Positions 61,973 to 64,000 of a stretch of 64,000 nucleotides of DNA are shown here, piece after piece. The stretch lies in contig JAZSEH010000006.1 of NCBI GenBank assembly GCA_045531585.1, positions 33,237 to 97,236 on the forward strand, written 5' to 3'. The stretch comes from SIG587 sp045531585. GTDB lineage: Bacteria; Bacillota; Clostridia; Oscillospirales; Acutalibacteraceae. The position numbers and the translations under genes were made by a program. The first letter of the stretch is position 1. Each line of letters begins with the position of its first letter. Under the pieces are notes generated by a model. The model ran no database searches. It was not told where the DNA came from and worked only from the letters and a program-made list of their open reading frames with translations.

Positions 61973-63727
61973 CTAATCGGCTGAATATAGTTTATATAAT
62001 TCGCTGTATAATCCGCCTTTTTGCAGTAATTCCTTGTGTGTACCCGATTCTTCAATGCCGTTTTCGGTAAGCACAAGTATTCTGTCTGCATTTTTTATGG
62101 TTGTAAGGCGGTGCGCAATGGTAAAGGTGGTGCGCCCCTTTGCAAGAAGCTCAAGGGATTTTTGAACAAGTCTTTCGCTTTCGTTGTCAAGTGCGCTTGT
62201 TGCTTCGTCAAGGATAAGTATTGGCGGATTTTTAAGAAAAACGCGCGCAATGGAAATACGTTGCTTTTGTCCGCCTGAAAGCTTTATTCCACGCTCTCCA
62301 ACGTAGGAATCGTATCCGTCGGGCAGTTCCAAAATAAAATCGTGAGCACCCGCAAGAATTGCCGCTTGCTTTATCTCGTCGTCGGTAGCGTTCTCTTTAC
62401 CATAGGCAATGTTTTCGCGAATACTTCCGGAGAAAAGATACACGTCCTGAGCTACGGTTCCTATATTTTCACGAAGTGAACTGAGAGTGACGGATTTTAT
62501 GTCAATTCCATCAATGGTAATAGTTCCGCATGTTGTATCGTAAAAACGGGGAATAAGGGAGCATAACGTGGTTTTGCCACCGCCCGAGGGCCCTACAAGT
62601 GCAACGCTTTCTCCTGGCTTTACGGTAAGATTTAAGTGGGATATAACGTCACGGTTGCCATCATTATAATGAAATGAAACGTTATCAAAGCATATCTCAC
62701 CCTTAACAGCCGTGAGTGTGTCTGCATCCTTTGCATCGGTGATTTCAGGCTCAATATCCATAATCTCACTAAAGCGTTCTATTCCCGTTATACCACGTTG
62801 AAATTGCTCGGTAAATTCAACAATACGTCTTACAGAAGTAGTAAGGGTTGTAACGAACATAAGGTAGGCAACGTAATCGGCGGCATTAATATGACCAAGT
62901 TTAATGAACAAGGCGCCTACTGCAACAACTATTATATACATAACACCGTCAAAAAGTCTGGTGCAGGACTGAAATGCACCCATTATTTTATAAACGGCGC
63001 TTTTAACCTTTAAAAAGGTTATGTTGCCTTTATCAAATTTGCTTTGCTCATAATCCTCTTTTGCAAATGATTTTACAACACGTATTCCAAGCAAGCTGTC
63101 TTCAACCTGAGAATTAAGCTCACCTATCTGTTGCCGTGATTCCCTGAAGCCCGCCTTCATTTTTCCTCTGAAAAGTGAGAGTAAAAGCACAGCAGGGGGG
63201 AGAACTGCAAAAACAATGATTGTAAGGGGAACGTTTATTGTACAAAGAATAATAAAGGAGCCTAATATTTTTACGCCTGCAATGAAAAATTCTTCAGGAC
63301 AGTGGTGAGCAAACTCGGTTATATCAAACAGGTCGTTTGTTATTCGCGACATCAGCGTTCCGACCTTGGCATCGTCATAATAAGAAAAGGAAAGCTTTTG
63401 CAGATGTGAAAAAAAGTCATGCCGCATATCCGATTCTATTTTTGCACCCATAATATGTCCCACACTTGCCATATAATAATTCGCAAGGGTATCAACAATG
63501 CGTAAGAATATGTAAAGGGCAGAGCAGGTGAGTATAAGGGTCAGGGTCAGGGACTTAAAATTTTCCGTTGCCCTTCCTGTAATTTCTCTGACAATCATAG
63601 GCAGCACAAGCTCACAAACTGTGGTAAGCGCTGCGCACAGAAGGTCACAAAAAACAATAAATTTATATTTTTTAAAATAGGGAAAAAATCTTTTAAATAA
63701 CCAAAACAGGTTTTTCTTCTCTTCCAT
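61973..63727 (-). CDS. ABC exporter, fused membrane and ATPase domains
   Basis: This 584-residue half-transporter has six hydrophobic helices (about residues 15-310) and an ATPase with Walker A GPSGGGKTTL, Q-loop, signature LSGGQKQR, Walker B ILILDEATSALD and H-loop AHRL. It probably works as a homodimer in the MsbA/LmrA manner; lipid or drug export is open. No partner half-transporter follows within the window. AAGGAG lies before the ATG. Confidence 0.93.
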   Translation of the reverse strand: MEEKKNLFWLFKRFFPYFKKYKFIVFCDLLCAALTTVCELVLPMIVREITGRATENFKSLTLTLILTCSALYIFLRIVDTLANYYMASVGHIMGAKIESDMRHDFFSHLQKLSFSYYDDAKVGTLMSRITNDLFDITEFAHHCPEEFFIAGVKILGSFIILCTINVPLTIIVFAVLPPAVLLLSLFRGKMKAGFRESRQQIGELNSQVEDSLLGIRVVKSFAKEDYEQSKFDKGNITFLKVKSAVYKIMGAFQSCTRLFDGVMYIIVVAVGALFIKLGHINAADYVAYLMFVTTLTTSVRRIVEFTEQFQRGITGIERFSEIMDIEPEITDAKDADTLTAVKGEICFDNVSFHYNDGNRDVISHLNLTVKPGESVALVGPSGGGKTTLCSLIPRFYDTTCGTITIDGIDIKSVTLSSLRENIGTVAQDVYLFSGSIRENIAYGKENATDDEIKQAAILAGAHDFILELPDGYDSYVGERGIKLSGGQKQRISIARVFLKNPPILILDEATSALDNESERLVQKSLELLAKGRTTFTIAHRLTTIKNADRILVLTENGIEESGTHKELLQKGGLYSELYKLYSAD

Positions 63728-63825
63728 TTTTACTCCTTAGTAACGCGCGTATAGCTGTAAAATAAAAAATCTTTTATAATTATATATTTTTTTTACGCTT
63801 AAATCAAGTGTTCATTGTTTATTCA

Positions 63826-63854
63826 TTGAAAAAAAGGGAAAATTATGTTATAAT
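63826..63854 (+). promoter_or_regulatory. Strong promoter before the palindrome chain
   Basis: TTGAAA (63826-63831) and TATAAT (63849-63854) are 17 bases apart. Transcription would start near 63861, directly before the first hairpin; no reading frame follows in the window. Confidence 0.75.
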
Positions 63855-63866
63855 GAAAGTAGGTTG

Positions 63867-63986
63867 GTGAAAAAGCGCAAATGCGCTTTTTCACGGACAA
63901 ATTAACAATTGTCCGTGAAATTATATAAATAATTTCACCTAATTCATTGCAATGATGTCGGTGTAAATAATCAGAGATTATTTACA
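63867..63986. repeat. Chain of five palindromes, possible structured RNA
   Basis: Consecutive perfect inverted repeats: 63867-63879 with 63882-63894 (13 bp), 63892-63900 with 63909-63917 (9 bp), 63915-63924 with 63929-63938 (10 bp), the 12-base palindrome 63944-63955, and 63962-63971 with 63977-63986 (10 bp). The first three share their CAC/GTG ends, so they compete. Either a structured RNA from the promoter at 63826 or an intergenic repeat. I do not recognise it. Confidence 0.6.
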
Positions 63987-64000
63987 TAAAACCGCTACAC

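Noticed and set aside
1..64000. tRNA, rRNA, CRISPR or transposase
   Set aside because: I found no cloverleaf, regular spaced repeats, rRNA-like blocks or transposase motifs.

Overview
The window looks like a chromosomal segment of an uncultured anaerobic Clostridia-class Firmicute (Bacillota), probably a gut organism. Evidence: an IspH-ribosomal S1 fusion, RqcH, IreB, YhaM, TrmK and YerC homologues, a PyrR-type pyr attenuator, a ZTP riboswitch, A/G-rich Shine-Dalgarno (SD) sites and intrinsic terminators. I cannot place it below class. I see no rRNA, tRNA, insertion sequence, prophage or CRISPR array. It is gene-dense and mostly core metabolism.

Layout. 1-5.1 kb: end of plsC, the ispH-S1 fusion (with an internal SD and ATG at the S1 part), a YitT membrane protein, an ECF sigma factor with a membrane partner, and a zinc-ribbon membrane protein whose SD lies in a perfect hairpin. 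5.1-10.2 kb (minus strand): a polar amino-acid ABC importer operon ending in a YerC/TrpR-like regulator, pgeF, and a CpsC/CpsD tyrosine-kinase pair without a polysaccharide cluster. 10.2-14.2 kb (minus): rqcH, trmK, a DUF1858 gene, yhaM and ireB, a translation and RNA quality-control neighbourhood. 14.2-23.2 kb: DUF436, a GH2 hydrolase with an MFS transporter, an HD hydrolase, a Na/Pi symporter, a YbaK deacylase, citrate synthase and a DUF3737 protein.

23.2-32.2 kb: a pyrimidine operon (pyrC-carB-pyrK-pyrD-pyrF-pyrE-pyrB-pyrI) behind a strong promoter and a PyrR-type attenuator. It has no carA and no pyrR in this window. 32.2-46.6 kb: a ZTP-riboswitch-controlled purine operon (purE-C-F-M-N, PurO-type IMP cyclohydrolase, stand-alone AICAR transformylase, purD, fused purL, glyA, fhs). 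It makes IMP from PRPP together with its one-carbon donors. GAR transformylation is by PurN. The PurF lacks the glutaminase Cys although its PRTase and Fe-S residues are intact.

46.6-58.3 kb: glucuronate catabolism on the minus strand (uxaC-uxuA-uxuB-kdgK), two AraC regulators, a GPH-family symporter, a large GH2 enzyme and a third AraC regulator. Together these suggest uptake and cleavage of a glucuronide or galactoside, with the uronate converted to KDPG. 58.4-63.7 kb: ThuA plus a Gfo/Idh dehydrogenase, a MATE exporter, a small Cys-rich protein and an ABC exporter. The last 200 bases hold a strong promoter followed at once by a chain of tandem palindromes, possibly an undescribed structured RNA or repeat.

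The items most worth a second look are the Cys-less PurF, the internal start in ispH-S1, the SD-sequestering hairpin at 5062-5095 and the palindrome chain at 63867-63986.
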